5,527 nt of DNA from an uncultured Actinomycetes bacterium (GTDB lineage: Bacteria; Actinomycetota; Actinomycetes; Nanopelagicales; Nanopelagicaceae): NCBI GenBank assembly GCA_937864205.1, contig CALMJB010000012.1, forward strand, positions 1 to 5,527, written 5' to 3'. Below the pieces are notes generated by a model. The model saw only the letters and a list, made by a program, of their open reading frames with translations. It ran no database searches and had not been told where the DNA came from. Below, piece after piece: positions 5,160 to 5,527 of this stretch. Made by a program: the position numbers and the translations under genes. Every line of letters starts with the position of its first letter. Position 1 is the stretch's first letter.

Positions 5160-5527
5160 TTTAATTTCACACCTTTACGAATTGAAATCATCAAAAGTAA
5201 TGCGGTGGTTTGACTGAGAATCAAATACATAGCTGAACTAAATGATACTCCGGCAAATGATTCGCTAAATATTCTTCCAAAGGTAATTGCTGGATTTGCA
5301 AATGCCGTAGAAGATGTAAAGAAAATGGCTGCACCAATCCAAGTAGGTACTAAAAGATTTGAATTCTGAGCTGCGCTGAGAATCACCCATAACAAGCCTA
5401 AAGTCGCGATCAATTCACCAGCAAAAATATTGATTCCATCCCGATTAAGACTTGAAACGGAAAATATTTTTAAATTAAACATGAAATTTACAATCAAAGC
5501 ACCTGCTAATGCTCCAGCGAATTGAAA
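5156..5527 (-). CDS. MIP/aquaporin family channel, AqpS/GlpF-like, C-terminal part (start beyond window)
   Basis: This is the last 123 residues of a membrane channel whose beginning lies past base 5527. The frame is open to the window edge and its first residues, FQFAGALAGAL then IVNFMF, already match an internal aquaporin helix. The TTG at 5497 is therefore an internal leucine codon and not a start. Features in order are a helix at 1-17, a loop, helix FAGELIATLGLLWVILSAA (35-53), helix LVPTWIGAAIFFTSST (59-74), the second NPA motif FANPAITFGR (76-85), FAGV, and a last helix at about 97-116 with basic tail RKGVKLN. The residue after NPA, usually the selectivity-filter arginine, is I81, as in aquaporins that pass larger uncharged solutes. 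Immediately followed by arsC, it probably carries arsenite out, as AqpS does in Sinorhizobium. The first NPA and substrate filter are outside the window. Confidence 0.87.
   Translation of the reverse strand, partial: FQFAGALAGALIVNFMFNLKIFSVSSLNRDGINIFAGELIATLGLLWVILSAAQNSNLLVPTWIGAAIFFTSSTAFANPAITFGRIFSESFAGVSFSSAMYLILSQTTALLLMISIRKGVKLN

Noticed and set aside
5495..5497. TTG at 5497 as start of the aquaporin gene
   Set aside because: The reading frame continues open to the window edge and the residues before it match an internal aquaporin helix, so the gene is truncated by the window and TTG is an internal Leu codon.

Overview
This window is a densely packed piece of chromosome that most likely comes from an AT-rich, genome-streamlined actinobacterium. 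The freshwater acI lineage ('Candidatus Nanopelagicales', e.g. Planktophila or Nanopelagicus) is my best guess. Three things point to Actinobacteria: an RNase HI-histidine phosphatase fusion of the Rv2228c/SCO2299 type directly downstream of a coiled-coil C4 zinc-ribbon protein of the Rv2229c type; an actinobacterial-looking class A RNase P RNA; and an ArsC of the kind used with mycothiol. Low GC and gaps totalling only about 120 bases point to a streamlined lineage. The taxon is inferred from gene content and was not tested by search.

Layout. (1) Bases 1-377, minus strand: rnpB, cut at its 3' end by the window edge, with its own promoter at about 385-413. (2) Bases 418-3624, minus strand: five tightly packed genes, transcribed in the order DinB-like protein, YCII-like protein, DUF305 membrane-anchored metal-binding candidate, coiled-coil zinc-ribbon protein, RNase HI/phosphatase. 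Junctions run from a 1-base overlap to a 16-base gap, so one operon running toward rnpB is plausible. (3) Bases 3625-3675: a 51-base divergent promoter region. (4) Bases 3676-4741, plus strand: a DUF1801 protein with a C-terminal helix-hairpin-helix domain, overlapping a PhnB-like VOC protein by 11 bases. (5) Bases 4752-5527, minus strand: an ArsC-type reductase preceded by the C-terminal part of an aquaporin-family channel that continues beyond the window; their stop and possible start codons overlap. The two transcription units converge at 4742-4751 with no evident terminator.

How the genes fit together. rnpB and the fusion enzyme belong to RNA housekeeping (tRNA 5' maturation, RNA-DNA hybrid removal). 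The aquaporin and ArsC form a recognisable arsenic-resistance pair: arsenate is reduced to arsenite, which leaves through the channel. The DinB, YCII, DUF1801 and VOC genes are small proteins of families common in actinobacterial stress or detoxification neighbourhoods, and their substrates cannot be read from sequence. I see no mobile element, CRISPR array, phage gene or clearly new multi-gene system. The most unusual details are an RNase P RNA whose tRNA-CCA-binding GGU motif appears as UGU, a predicted leaderless promoter, and an aquaporin lacking the usual selectivity-filter arginine after its second NPA.
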